DNA of 64,000 nucleotides, from positions 202,001 through 266,000 of the forward strand of contig JACVVK020000458.1 in assembly GCA_018292915.2 (NCBI GenBank), read 5' to 3'. The translations under genes were made by a program, and so were the position numbers. This document shows positions 1-13,500 of this stretch, piece by piece; the stretch's first letter is position 1; each line of letters begins with the position of its first letter. This DNA comes from Batillaria attramentaria (taxonomy: Eukaryota; Mollusca; Gastropoda; Batillariidae). Under the pieces are notes generated by a model. The model was not told where the DNA came from. It worked only from the letters and a program-made list of their open reading frames with translations, and did not search any database.

Positions 1-192
1 GTATTTTGCAGAAATGCATGTAGTTGACATATCTGAGGTGACCAAGACTGTCATCAGCTGTGCCGCCATACAACTCCACGATAGCTCTTTCTCCTGCTTC
101 TCTGATTTCTTCATGGGTGCTTTGTTTTTCAAATACATCTGCCAGGTTCTGGAAGGATTTACCTGTAGCAGCCCGAGGATAACAAAATGTCC
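1..192 (-). CDS. Partial exon of an uncharacterised repetitive invertebrate gene
   Basis: One minus-strand frame is open from about position 192 to the window edge. It reads smoothly as protein, with segments such as NLADVFEKQ, IVELYGGTADDSLGHLRY and VNYMHF. I recall this pattern (a hydrophobic stretch, then LYGG..., then LRY.xF) from high-copy uncharacterised genes in molluscs and other invertebrates, often close to transposons. No catalytic motif is visible here. The coding part continues beyond position 1, and its upstream end runs into the foldback repeat that begins near 193, so the gene may have been cut by that insertion. Function unknown; the frame call rests on protein-like composition only. 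Confidence 0.45.
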
Positions 193-1725
193 ATTTTACA
201 TATAGACGCCCATTCACTCACTAATGGGGACCGGGCTGACATATTATGCTGCTGCAGCTGCTACGCTTGAAAGATCATGTGCAGACGTACATCATGATTT
301 AGGGAAATGGTCTAGCATCACAAAAATATTATTTTAAAGATACCCATCCGCTTAAAATTGTATCGCACTAAGAAAATGTCGGACTTTTTCATTAATTCCT
401 GTTTTTCAGGTACAGGTAAAGAAATCAGACAAAATTGATTTAAGCTTCAAGTAAAATAACATTTCGCAAATGCCAATACAAAACAGTAGACGCCAAAGAA
501 AATCTGGGAAATCCCTTTTATTTTTAATTTTTTTTAAATTTTATTTTTGTTTGTTTTTCCTTCGGAACAAACGCCGTTAAGTTGGCCTTTTTTTTGTGGA
601 CATTTTCACATTTAGGAATGCAGTTCAGTACTAGCAAAGTGCATGGAAATTATGTAGAGCACAACCTCAAGCCTATAGTAGTATGTGACTGAATTCATTT
701 CAATTGTTATGAGGTATGTTAATCACACGGCAAACATGTTTTCAAGGTCAAGGTCACTGGTTTGTCTATTTACTCCAAAACATTTTACTTCATCGCTCAG
801 AATAAGCATTTTGGTGCTGCTCACTTTTGTCCCCGTGATTTGATGAGTTCACAGCATCCTCAGAATAAAAATATGACAGCAAAATCTTCAGCGTGACCTT
901 GACCTTTACTAGAGGTCACCAGAAAGGCATTCTTATCAATGCATATTGGTCAAATATTATGCTTTTGTTAAAGTTGTATTTACAAAATTTTCACCCAGTC
1001 TCTATGACCTTTACTCCCAAGGTCAAGGTCACCAAAGGTGTACACAAGAAATCTTCTCATACGAACATCGTTTGTGCTAATTTTGTTTTGCCTGGTGCTT
1101 GTGACTGCTTGTTCTTTTGCTTATTCTAACAGAGCGATGAAAAAAAAAATGTTTGGGAGTAAACAGACAAACCGATGACCTTGACCTTGTAGACATGTTT
1201 GCCGTGTGATTAACATACGTCATACTACTTGAAATGAATTCAGCCACTTACCACTGTACACTTGAGGTTGTGTTCTACATAATTTCCATCAAACTTTGCC
1301 AGTAATATATGCCAGTATTTTTCATCCGTAAATTTGAGAATGTCCCAAAAAAGGCAAAATAACGGCGTTTGTTCCCAAGGAAAAACACGTTGAAAATAAA
1401 AGAGATTTCACAGATTTTCTTTTATGTCTATTTTTTTAATGTGTGCATTCGCGTAATATTATTTTACTTGAAGTTTCATATTAAGTTTGTCTAATTTCTG
1501 TACCTGTACCTCAAAACAGGAATTAATGAAAATGTCCGACATTTTCTGAGTGCGTTTAAATTTGAGGCAAAAAGGTACACTTAAAATAGTATTTTAGGGA
1601 TGCTGGACCATTTCTTTAAAGCATGATGTGCGTCTGCACATGATCTGTCAAGCGTAGCAGCTGCAGCAGCGTAATATGTCAGCCCGGTCCCCATCAGTAA
1701 GAGAATTGGCGTCTATATGAAAAAA
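193..1725. mobile_element. Foldback element with long inverted arms
   Basis: The two ends are inverted copies: CATATAGACGCC near 199 is matched by GGCGTCTATATG ending near 1719. Pairing continues inward for roughly 600 bases, for example the GGGGACCGGGCTGACATA block at 225-245 against 1675-1700, and the CAAGGTCAAGGTCACTGG area near 745 against 1170-1190. A central loop of about 350 bases lies at 800-1140. No transposase ORF is visible. This fits a non-autonomous foldback element. I could not fix a target-site duplication. Confidence 0.7.
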
Positions 1726-3690
1726 GGAAGATTTGATAACCGAGAGCCGCTACAGGCAAATCTGTTGTCATTTCGTTGGACCACCGCAGGGCGTTTGGCC
1801 TAACATATCCAGCAGTCAAACTTGGGGTTTGTGCACAACACCTGCTGTAGCGGCGTCATTTGTAATCTTTGCTGTGTGTAGTCAATATTTGTACCCAACC
1901 ACAATATGGATTCCCCTCATTACCACTCACAACCAAAGGGACATAGCGGATGGGCTAGTAACACGTAAGTGCCAAGCCTCTCCTCTAAAAGTTGGTAAAT
2001 AACAAAATACGCTGTGTACACTGTGGCCGTCATATCAGGCTTACTTGGTAACCTACCCCCGTAGTGGTTAATGCTCTGTTTAATTAGAAAAAGGTATTTT
2101 AAGTCACCTATTTCAAGCAGTGAAGAGTTCATGAAATTTGATGTGGGATGCACGTTTTCCTTCTTCTGGGATCACTCTACTTTTCTCAGTATGTAAAACA
2201 ATGACAAGTTAAAACTGGTGGCTGCTAGCAGCAAAATATAAACCTACCCCCCACGCAGCATGTAATGAAGGAAATGGAAAAAATGGGTAAAAATAATGAG
2301 CGCTGTAAAGAAGACGTCCTTGTTTAGATTCACGGATATTTCTTCATACGACTAGTCATTGTCTTTTCCACCAAGACAAATGTATAAAAAGAAATTGAAT
2401 CAACTGTAGCAATTATGGCAGGCTCTTTGGTAAGCACCGCTTTCAGCCCATATAGGGAACTGATAGCTTCAATTAACGGCCATCTATAAACAATGAATCT
2501 CTCATACAAGTTCCGGAAGATGATTCTGAAACACCGAGCATGTGCCCGAATATTTGCATCACATTATACTTGTTTTCGCGGATACACCTTATCACAGCAA
2601 CCGATCAAGTGTCCCTACTCCCATCATTACGCGTACTCAGCCATTATTAAACAAGTTGCACTTTCGATGGCTGTTTGTGACAAAAGTACAATAGAGATTT
2701 CAATGAACTTTTGATATGACACAACTGGGATACCATTCTTGAGTGTGCACGGCTCTTTGAGAAAAACCGTTCACTACTCACAACGCAGCAACTACTTTAA
2801 TAAGTACACCCCCAAAATATCGCTACCGAAAAAAGTGCTCACTTGGATATCATATTCCATACTTACCTGCACATTCGGTGATAAGGGAACTTCACAACAC
2901 CAAAGAAGCGTTTCCTGGCTAAATTGTTCAATGTTCGTAAATGTTTTCCGCGATACATGTCACCTGCAGTGACCTGCCAAGTGCACAAGCATCAAATGCA
3001 GTCGGTTTAAAGGGCCCTTTATCTCAACGGCCAAACTGATGGCCGCAATTATCCAGGAAGCATCATTCTGAGTGGTATGAAATTTCTGTATGTCAACAAT
3101 GCATGTCTTGTCTAACAATAACAGTGTTTAGACCGGAATTCTGCGCATTTCTGTACCCGCAAACGAGCATACTTTGTGCACACCCTCAAAAGCCCATTTA
3201 TAGGGCTCATATAGGGAAAATGGCAAGATAAACGGTCACTTTTATAAAACTTTGCCCCAGCCGATTTTGGTAAAGTTTTTTTGTAAGTATAAGAATACCA
3301 TCTAGAATAAGAATCAGCAGGTTTTAGCTTTGAAGCAATTTGTTTAAGCTGCTGAGCCAATTTTACTGGACCAACGTCGTGAGAATTTCAGCAGAGATGG
3401 ATAACTTCCTTGCCATGTGCGGTCTTTTCGAAGAAAGAATGGCGTCATATTGCCGACGTCATATTTGATTGACGTAATGCCGACGTTGCCTGGGATGTCT
3501 CGTTCAATGGCGTCTTTGATACTGTCAGTGATCGGAAGAATCTCCTGCCAGTGAAATTTTTGAATATTTACTCATCGTCACCGAAGATGTCAAATGGGTC
3601 ACGGAAGATGCGGTGAGCATAATAACTGCCTTTACTACCGACTCAGTGCAATTGCCGCCATCCTTGCTTCTCGGTAACCCAGGGTTAGTA
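1726..3690. other. Intergenic stretch with no recognised feature
   Basis: About 2 kb with only short ORFs (60-90 codons) in conflicting frames. I see no conserved motif, no clear repeat arms and no RNA gene. An older mobile-element remnant cannot be excluded. Confidence 0.5.
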
Positions 3691-3694
3691 GACT

Positions 3695-3836
3695 TATCAG
3701 CCCGAAAATGGCCCAATAGTTTGATCCCCGACTTTGGCTCGAAGATAGAGCTAACCTCGACTCGTACATGAGAAAATTTAACCCTACAGCTAGTTTAGTT
3801 AAAACCCCATAACCTCGACTTTTACATGCGGGCCCT
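3695..3836. mobile_element. Truncated copy of the GGGCCCG MITE family
   Basis: The segment ends in a CGACTTTTACATGCGGGCCC terminus and contains AGCTAGTTTAGTT. Both features are shared with the fuller copies at 21463-21718 and 49440-49736. The left end is too diverged to place. Confidence 0.55.
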
Positions 3837-3845
3837 AGCCACGAT

Positions 3846-3887
3846 AATGAGTGAGAGAGAGAGAGAGAGACTCAGAGAGAGAGAGAG
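3846..3887. repeat. (GA)n microsatellite
   Basis: Purine dinucleotide tract, partly interrupted. A second, inverted CT tract follows at 4249-4291, and further GT/GA tracts lie at 4484-4566. Confidence 0.9.
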
Positions 3888-4104
3888 GTTCCAAAGATGG
3901 TTGCCACAAAGTTCTTTCAACGTCATTCTCTTACTCCATGCCCTGCCCATGATTGGAGAACGAGAACAGCGTGGCCTGGAAATATACATGACGTCTTTCA
4001 GAAAACGGCGTCATTCCGCCTTTCATCTCCTGGGGACGGACAAAGAGTTTTGTGGGCTGTGACCGTCTCTGAAAGGCTGAGTGGAATCCTTGAGGCTTCT
4101 CAAT

Positions 4105-4245
4105 ATGGTAAGTTTTTTTCTTTTTTCTTTGTTTTGATTTTTGCTGTCGGTCGTCAGTTGTTGTTTTTACTTTTCAGATTGGAGGAAAACCACAATGGTT
4201 ACATAGCTCAAGACAAAGCATAATTACTGTTTAGTCAATAGTATC

Positions 4246-4293
<48 letters not shown>

Positions 4294-4531
4294 GGAGCCG
4301 GGGTGGTCGAATGGTAAAGCGTTGGACTTCTAATGCTCGGGTCGTGAGTTCGATCCCGGCTGGGGCCAAATATTTGTGCTGGCGTTTTCATCGTTGCCCC
4401 GTCTTTGATATCACCTTATGTGGTGGAAAAGGACGTTAACCCCCCCCCCCCCCCCAAAAAAAAAAAAAAAAAACCATCCATCCTCTCTCTCTCTCTCTCT
4501 GTATGTGTGTGTGTGTGTGTGTGTGTGGAGG

Positions 4532-4567
<36 letters not shown>

Positions 4568-7500
4568 CAATCGGTTATCGGTCACGGTCGGATCCGTGCA
4601 CAGACCCAAACGATCAGGAGCGGTCGATACAAACGTGAATGCGATCCGTATCTCCCGTGGAAGACTTAAATTTTGTTTTCATTTCATTTTCGTTCTCCTA
4701 CAGCGATTAGCGGGGAGCCGCGGGGTAGCCCTTGATGTACCTCCAGGGCAAAGGTCGTTGATATTTTGCAGGGATAAGCTATTGACTGTTTCCGAAATAT
4801 TGGTTTTAAACTTCAGTTTTCAGAGATGGAAATGAAAACAAAACTATTGTCGATGGGTTTCGGGTTAGGGCCGTAGGTGTAGTTTTCGGCCTTGGGCTAC
4901 AACTTTCTTCTCTGTCACCTCCCTCAAACTACACCTACGGCCCTACCCCCGACACCCATCCTATAATAGTATAATATCCAGCTTCGTTCCTATCTATCGA
5001 CGAGTCCTGGGCCAGTAGTATAAGTTGCGACCCCTCAACCCCCAGGGAGCCGGGAGCCGTTTGACCTTAACCTGAGGTCACGTCCTTAGCCTCAGGTCAA
5101 GGCCCTGAGGTCACGTCCTTAACCTGAGGTCACGTCCTTAGCCTCAGGTCATAGCCCTAACCTGAGGTCACGTCCTCAGGTCACAGCCTTATAACTTCAG
5201 GTCATGCCCTTAACCTTATGACGTAAACTTTAGGAAACGACCCTATAAAATCAGGGCTTCACCTTATAACCTGATCATGAAGTGACAGCTGTCAGCGCCT
5301 CCCCATTTAGGTAGGGAGACCGGGAGCCATTTGACCTTAACCTGAGATCACGGCCATAGCCTCCAGTCAGGTAATACAGGGAGATCATAAAGTAGCAGCT
5401 GTCAGCGCCTCCCTATTAAGGTAGGGAGACCGGGAGCCATTTGACCTTAACCCGAGATCACGGCCATAGCCTCCAGTCAGGTAATACAGGGAGATCATAA
5501 AGTAACAGCTGTCAGCGCCTCCCTATTTAGGTAGGGAGACCGGGAGCCATTTGACCTTAACCTGAGATCACGGCCATAGCCTCCAGTGAGGTAATACAGG
5601 GAGATCACAAAGTAGCAGCTGTCAGCGCCTCCCATCTAGGTAGGGAGCCGGGAGCCGCATAACCTGAACTGTTAGACTGGACCAGTGAAATAATACAAGA
5701 TGAATGGGGAAACACGGAGCTCATGAAATGACGATAAACGATTTCCATTTAGGTCATAGCGACAGCATTGTCAACCTTATGACGTAAACTTTAGGACACA
5801 ACCCTGTCACATCAGGACTTGCCCTTATAACCTGAACTGTTAGGGTGTACCAGTGAAGTAATACAAGATAAATGAGGAAACAGGGAGTTCCGGAAGTGAC
5901 GGCGGTCAGCGCTTCTCCATTTAGACCATGGCTACAACATTGTCAGAGATAAGCCAAACCGACAACAGTTGGTGTCTTTCTACCTTATTCCAGCATGTAT
6001 TAACAGGAACGAGGAAGCACTTTTTTTTTTTCACGTTTGCAAGCCTGCAGATTGCCAGGTATCAACACTGGTCAACCACACACACATTACACACGTGGAT
6101 AGAGCAACCCGGTCCTTCTGCAAACATAGAAACACATTTTATGAAGCACTGTGTTTTAAAGAAGAAAATGCCCGTTAGTTGACTCTTAGGATCATGACTT
6201 TTTGGCATGAAACGAAGAACCATCCAGCCAGTACCGCGAGGAGGTGGGCTATTTCAACTGGCCAAAAAAAATTTTTTTTCAGTACACAAAAGAAGAAAAA
6301 CGGCTTTTTTTTTATCACAATAAGCTAAACGGAAGTGGGGAACGTTGAAATGCCATCAGAGGCAACCACCCGTTTGATGTAGAAGAACGAAAGAGATTTG
6401 CGTTTTTGTGTGTAAGTGAAGATCGATTTTCCATCGGTTTTGAAACCCATGTTGGTTCCGCCTCCACTTTCCTGAGTCGTGAGGACTTGCTGGTAGCTAT
6501 CAAACGTCAGATTATTTTGATGTTTGTTGAGCCCCTTGCAACTTAACTTGGTTTGGTCACCCTGACAAAAGTAGGTTTTAGAGCACAAGCCGATAAAAGC
6601 ATGTCCCTGATACTCTGTTTTGAACAGACCCGGCGTTCGTTTGTCATACGCGATTTGAGCTTGACAGGCTGGGCATTGTGTCGGATCCCAAGCTCCGCCG
6701 GTCATGCGGGTGGTTTCAAAGTCTTTTTGATGACGGGGACAGGCCTGAGCCGGGAACCACTGAGGGTACACACGGTAAAACTCTTGTCTGAGCTCTGGAC
6801 GCACCACCTCGTCTAAAGTCTGGCGACTGAGAGCCAAGTACAAGGAGTCGGTGTCCATTTCAAGCAACTGATAGTTCGACCGAGACACAAACTTATCTAA
6901 AAAGTCAAAATGAAACTGCAACATACGTAGTTTAGCGTACTGATACACAAACAAACCAATTTGCAAAGGAAGGGCCCAATTGATTTTCTTTTTGCTCAAT
7001 TCCACTTCCACGACCTTGTCTGTCAGTTCAGTCAGTTTTTGAAAACGCGCTTCGTTGACGAGTTTGGGTGCTTTTTCGGGGACGACATAATGAATGTCAC
7101 GGTGGCGCGCAACGTTTGTCAGGGTTTTACCGTACGCGCTGTTGCCGAGCAGTTTAAAGGTTTCTGCTAAAATGGCCTTGCTCGGGTCTTGATCGCCTTG
7201 ACGACGAGCGTCAGACACGGCTTCACCAAACTTCTTGAAACAGGTTTTGGGTTGGTACTCGAGGATAAGCGTAATGTTACTGACCACCAGCCCATGCTCG
7301 AGGTACCATTTTAGAAGAGGTGTGGCTAACAAAATACTTTCGCCAAAGAAACTGCCCACTAACGTTCGACGGGCTTGAGAGAGAAGCTTATGTTTTTCAG
7401 CGTAGGTTTTCATCAGCTCACCGATTTGATCACGACTGATGGAAGCGTTTTTGAAGATGGGTTGCATTTCTGAAAAATGCTGTTTCAAGGTCTCTGGCAC

Positions 7501-10500
7501 AGCGATGTCACACTGCACAAACCCGAACAAGGTTTCGTTTTTTACAGCTTTGACAATGGCTTCCTCCGTGATGGGCGACACACCCTGGAATGGTTTCAGC
7601 GTCGGGAAATGATCCCGCAAAAAGAACTGAATGTCTGAGTTAAAAGCTCTTTCACACTTCCACTCGCACTCCCATTTTTCCACCACACGCACACCCACAT
7701 CCTCGCGTAAATACCGGGTAACGTCTTGCGTGCTTTCTCTGAGCTCAACCAGAGATTTGCCGTTCACGGGGTTCACGGTTTGGCCAGCCGTCAGAGAACA
7801 CGAGTGACCGTGAAACAGACACCCGTGAAACTGATACACGGTTTGCGTCTCAGGATCCCACCCATCCACCCGTATGTGTCGTTTGCCCAACTGCTTTTCT
7901 TTAGCGTTAAATTTGTGCTGCAGGCGAATGTTTTCCGTGTGCATCGTCCACTCGAGCCATTCGCGAGCCAACTGACCAAACGGATCGGTTTTTTCTGGTT
8001 TAAACCCATTTTCTTTTTTTCGAATAATAGGGTGTTCTGTCGGCATTGGGTTCATGATCGCTGACAGATACAAAGAATTAGCGTCCCAGCCCGTGATAGA
8101 CTGGACAGGTTTGTCTGGCTGGTCACGAATACAGGTTTTATCTGTCTCGTGCCATCGATGGAAAATAATGCTGGGTCCCCCCACGATCTGATCGCGCAAG
8201 AGAGAGTGAATATCTTTTTGTTTCTCGTTAAAGAGAGAAAAATATGTGTCTGAAGGCATGGTCTGAAACAAATATTTGAGGGTGATGCCGGGGACAGAAA
8301 TCCCGTCTTTGAGCAAGTCGACGCCGAGGGTCGCGTACATGGCAATTTGACGCTCTAAAGCGACCAGAAAGGGTTTTGTATCCAAGTTATTGTACCAGAC
8401 GAGAAAGTCTCGCAAGGTAGCGCATTGATTTTCTTGCCATATTTTTTCACAATACGCATACTCGGCTGGTGTGATGTTGGTCTGTTTTAGTTTACTGTAG
8501 AAGGCCGTATGTGGGGGTAGAGTGGTTTCCTCTAGTTTGTCTAGACTAGTGATGTACTCGTAACAAAAGAACCCTTTCTGCTCTTCAACGTTAAACGCTT
8601 TCAAGTACTTGGCGTAAGAATAACCCGGCGCGACAAAATTGACGATGTCTAGAAATTTTAGTTTTGTGGTCGAAATGCACATGTACTGACTATTTCGTTT
8701 TACCACAAATTTTAAAGGACTTTTGTCTTCTTGTGTTTCTTCGTCTTTGTCTGTGTTAGCGCACTGTTCCTCTCCTTCTTCCTCGACGTCAACCCCATCG
8801 GGATTTTCTGTCACATCGTCTGTTTTGGCCTGAGCGATCAGCGTTTGAATCAAATAAGGCTTAATCACGTTCAAGTCATAACGAGACGAGTTAAACCCAA
8901 CTACCGGTAACTCTTGTAAATAATCACAGAGGTGTTGTCTGAGTGTTTGGGTTGGAACGTGGAGACTATCTGCGCGCTGTTCTTGATCTTGTTCGAGTGC
9001 GTCTAATTGCTCAAAGACGGAAGAGAAGTCTTCACGCAACTGACGGTAAGACGCATCGGCAATTGGTGAAGGTACGCGAGCATGTTATCGACCAGCTCTT
9101 GGGGGTCCCCTTTGCTTACAAAGCATTTTGGCTCCGTGTAACTAGACACATTACTGCACACGGAAACGGAGAGAGGTACGTGCTTGGCAGTCATTTCGGT
9201 GCTCTCTGTTTTGGTGTGAAGGAGATCGTCAGTCTCAAAATACACCTCAAAGTCAAAAGTTGCTCTGTGAGGAAAGACATAATGAGGGTCTACTAGAATC
9301 CCGTGGTTATAGAGCTGTTGCAGAACAGACTCCGGAGGCGTATACACACCACCTTTGTACGTGGGTTTGGGTTCACCTCCATTACATCCCCGCTTTTCGT
9401 GTTCATGTAACCGTTTGTTAGAAGAAAACAGTTTGCTACATTTGGGACACGCAAAGGCTTTGGCTAACTGGTCAATGTCTATGATGTGCATAAAATGATT
9501 TTTGTAATGAAGAACCCGCATGATGGACTGGTGTTTGTACGCACTACGACGCAGAGGAACGATACAGACAGGTGTTTGGGTTTCGTCAAATTCAAAGACA
9601 TCGATGTTGACTCGAAAACAATCTTCAATCGAATCCAGTTCTAGCAAGGTCACGCCAGGAAAGTGGGCGGGACACGGATTATGAAACCATTGTTCAAACA
9701 GTGTTTTGGTAGGGGTTTGAAGAGCGTGTCGTTTGGCACCTTGATGAAGGGCTAGACAACGAAACAGACACAGACCGTCCGAGTAAGGAAACTGGTGATG
9801 TTCATCTTTTTGTAATTTGTGTAGAAAGGGGTTGGTAGCGATAAAATCGGGGATTTCATCGCATGCACACCCGATGGGAAAGTCAGGGAGAGGGTTGATG
9901 TAAAAGGAAGTTGACATGATAGCGTTGACAGAATATTTGGAATCAGGTCGTTCTTTCTGAACTTGACTTAAAATATCGTGGTCCTGAATGTCGTCTAAAA
10001 AAGACAGAAAATCTTGTTTGGATTGGATCAAACGGGGTCGCTCTAAAGCACTGTGGTTGTTGGTAGACGCGTGAAAGAAAGAGAGATCTCCTGTCTCTTT
10101 ATGCGCCAAAAGAAAAGAATGAGAAAAATTAATTTTGAAACGTTTCTTTTGATGATTAAACATTTCCATCAGATTTTCTTTTTCCCAGTTTGGCAAATCC
10201 GACCTGGATCCCAAAAATAGGTGTATACCGACTGGGTTTTACCGAGCCGCTCGTGCGTTCGTATCGACTCGAAATGTTTTTCATAGACTTCTTTCTTTTT
10301 CGCGGGTAAATCATCTAAGAGCCGTTTTTCTCTTTCAGCTGTACTGAGTCTTTTTTTCAAGGGAACGTGGGAGGTGGATGAAGCTTTGCGCTTGTGACTG
10401 CAATCAGCCTGGGCATCGACGTGGCGCTGATGCATTTTTACATGGTGAGCCAGGTGTTGCTTGCGCTTAAAGGTTTGGCCGCACTGCTCACAGTTGAAGG

Positions 10501-13500
10501 GTCGTATGTTACGATGCACCCCATCGACATGGCGTGTCAGGTTTTTCCGCTGGGAAAACAATTTTCCACATTCGGAGCACGTATGATTCTGGCGGACAAA
10601 AACAGAATGTTGCTTCGTATAGTTTTACTTCCGAAGAAGTACTGCTGGTTTTTATTTTAACATATATATATATATAAGAGAAAACCTTACCTGTTTGGAT
10701 GTCGCCATGTCTGTTTTTGTTGTCGCCATGATCAACACAGGACTGTTAGAAAACAAGTGTTCACACAAGTGTAGCACCAGGGTAGTGTAAGGTACAGAAG
10801 CCAGTCAAGCGATCAACTTGACTACTCGAAAAGCAAGGCGCCTCGGATATATATGATGCGTGGTTGTGGTCAGTCGGTAAAACTACAGCTGTTATCTGTA
10901 ACTGCTAACGCCAACAGTCGTGGTGTGGGCGTGGCTAATAGACACCGCCCAATGATCTACCAGATAGCGTGCGTAGTGACTCCCTATCGTATGCGTAAGT
11001 ACCAATCAGCCCGGTATGTGTAATATTACTGCGTATGATAGCTCTTGTACCATGCGGGCCGGAGGGGTGCATGTCGTAACCATGATAGCTGTCAAAGATA
11101 AAAGAATATTACTGTAGGACATGTCATACCTGTGATATCTAAGGCGACTGATAGTATGAATGTAATTGACCAAGCTAACGAATTGTATGAATATGCTCCG
11201 CCACATACACAACACGACAAAGGCACGATGGCCAAACACCGATACAACGCGCATTTACACGCAAATACAATAACGAGAGGACCACTGTATTATGTGACGT
11301 TTTATTTAAACGAAAAAGTACACGCGGTTCCCGTAATGAAATAGATTGGCTCAGGGTACTTTAAACAGGTCATTAAAATAAACAATTTCTGACTTGCGAC
11401 CCACCTGCACATAAACATGACACAACACAGATCTTATTTTTTCTTTTTTTAAACAAATGGCGAAATACACTTGTTTCTAAGCGTCCGTGTTCATACGTAT
11501 CGCGACTTTGTCTCTGGGCTATGCGTTCAAAACACCGGGTGCAGTACGGTTTATGAGTAGGCGTTAAAAGATACGCGTCACAGCTTGTTCCAAAATTTAC
11601 ACATTTGGAAACAGTTCGTCGTACGCAGGTGGTGGTAGTGTTGGCGGTGGCGGTGGTGTTCTGTCTGTGCTCCTAGTTTCAGCAGCCATGACTGATAACA
11701 TCCCGTCTAAAGCCTGCGTTTCTCCCGCAGCAAGTAAACTTTCTTGAAAATGATGAAAGGCGTTTAACCCTCGTCTCATCAGTATATCTAACAAGGTTCT
11801 GGTTTGGTCTTCTTTAACAGTCGTACTTTGCAGGATACGACTCGCCATTGGGCGTGTTAAAACCCGTCGTTGCACCAAATCATCTACCAATGTAGCCGGG
11901 TCGCGTATATGTGCCACCAGTAAACGCCACGATTTTTGTATGATGCCTTTATGATGCGTGTCCATATGTTGCTGGGTCGAATACTTGAAAGGTAAATGAA
12001 AGCTTGTCTGTGTTGCGAATAGTTTTATATGTATTTTCTTTTCTCTCTTAAAGAAACGTATTGAGAAGTGAAGAGTTAGGAAAAAGGGAAGGGAAAATGT
12101 GTGTGTGTGGGTTCTTTTTTATTTTTATTTTTTCCTTTAATTTTAGCTTTCTTCGTCAAGGCTGAGAGAAGTATAACAACGAGCTATAAATCGTCGTCAT
12201 ACTTGACAATAAGCCTTGTCCAGGATCACCACGTGGAGGTGAAGCTAATTCGATCCCCTCTTTTTTTTTTCTTTTTTTTTTTTTTCTTTTTTTTTTTTGA
12301 TTTTTTTTTCTTTCTTTTTTTTTGAATTTTTTTTCTGAATTTTTTTTTGACAAAAAAAGAAACCAGATATAAAATGCGCTGACTACTAAAAGCAGACTAC
12401 TACACATGTAGGTACAATACAAAAAGAAATATGGACAGTAACCAAAAAAAAAAAACAACAAAAAAAAAAACAACAACAAAGGTACATGTAATTGTTAAAT
12501 ACTTTACATCTAAAATGTGCTGAATACTAACAAGCAGACAACTAAAGACTCAACTACAATACAAGGAAAAATACAGACAGTAACCAAAAAAAAAAAAACA
12601 ACAAAAAAAAACAAACAAATCAGTCCGAGAAAAATCGCCTCTTTTTTGAAGCGATTAGTTTTTCCTTTTTGTCGTCCTCCTCCACCTCCCCATCGCCGAC
12701 GTCGTCACTCCCAGCGACCTTGTCAAACTCTTCTTTAAGAGTATTTTTTAATCTGCTCAGTCGCTCAATGTTTTGCGACGACAGCGTCAAAACGCCTCCA
12801 GCTGATCCATAGAACTCAGCGAAAATCCCTCCTTGGTGGGGTAAATAGTGTCCTTTTTAACGTTGTAGTTGAATTTACGGACATTTATATACGTCCTTCC
12901 TTTGAATGTCTGCACGGAAACCATAAATTGGTCACCGATATGAAATAATTTCCTTCCCTCGTATTCCACGTGGGAAACAGACGACTGAAGCGAAGCAGAA
13001 GATGAAGCCATCGTCAAAGGGTGGTCGAGAGAGACTGAAATGCGTGCTGCTGCTGAAGAGAAGCGAGAGGGTCAAATGGTTAAAAGTACACTATCGGCAC
13101 TGCACTTAAATACCTTTTCCTTGCGCTTACTAAAAATAGTGGACAACAGCTGCCGTTTAATTGTACCACGCAATCATGAGGGGGTGTGTACCGTAACCAT
13201 GATAGCTGGCAAAGATTATTACTGTACGACTAGCGGTCATTTGCAGTTTGGAACTCTATTCTTTTGCATAACACGAGGGTCATTTCGCGCGACAACAGCT
13301 ACCGTTTAATTGTACCATGCAATCATGAGGGGTGTGTACCGTAACCATGATAGCTGTCAAAGATTATTACTGTACGACTAGCGGTCATTTGCAGTTTGGA
13401 ACTCTATTCTTTTGCATAACACGAGGGTCATTTCGCGCGACAACAGCCACGGTCACACGCGCATCTGCCGCTCTTATGACACCTAAACGATACATAAGAT

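Noticed and set aside
4292..4370. Candidate tRNA gene (A and B box present)
   Set aside because: The anticodon stem does not pair, and the same head plus a common body recurs at seven places with a C/A-rich tail; it is a SINE head.
5928..6182. Small plus-strand ORFs beside the Polinton left TIR
   Set aside because: The two overlapping frames both look random and include a poly-F stretch from a T run; no support for a gene.
7726..8064. Plus-strand 112-codon ORF inside the polymerase
   Set aside because: Antisense shadow of the polymerase coding sequence with no motif of its own.
12156..12479. 107-codon minus-strand ORF in the Polinton
   Set aside because: Lysine/phenylalanine runs from T and A homopolymers; spacer sequence.
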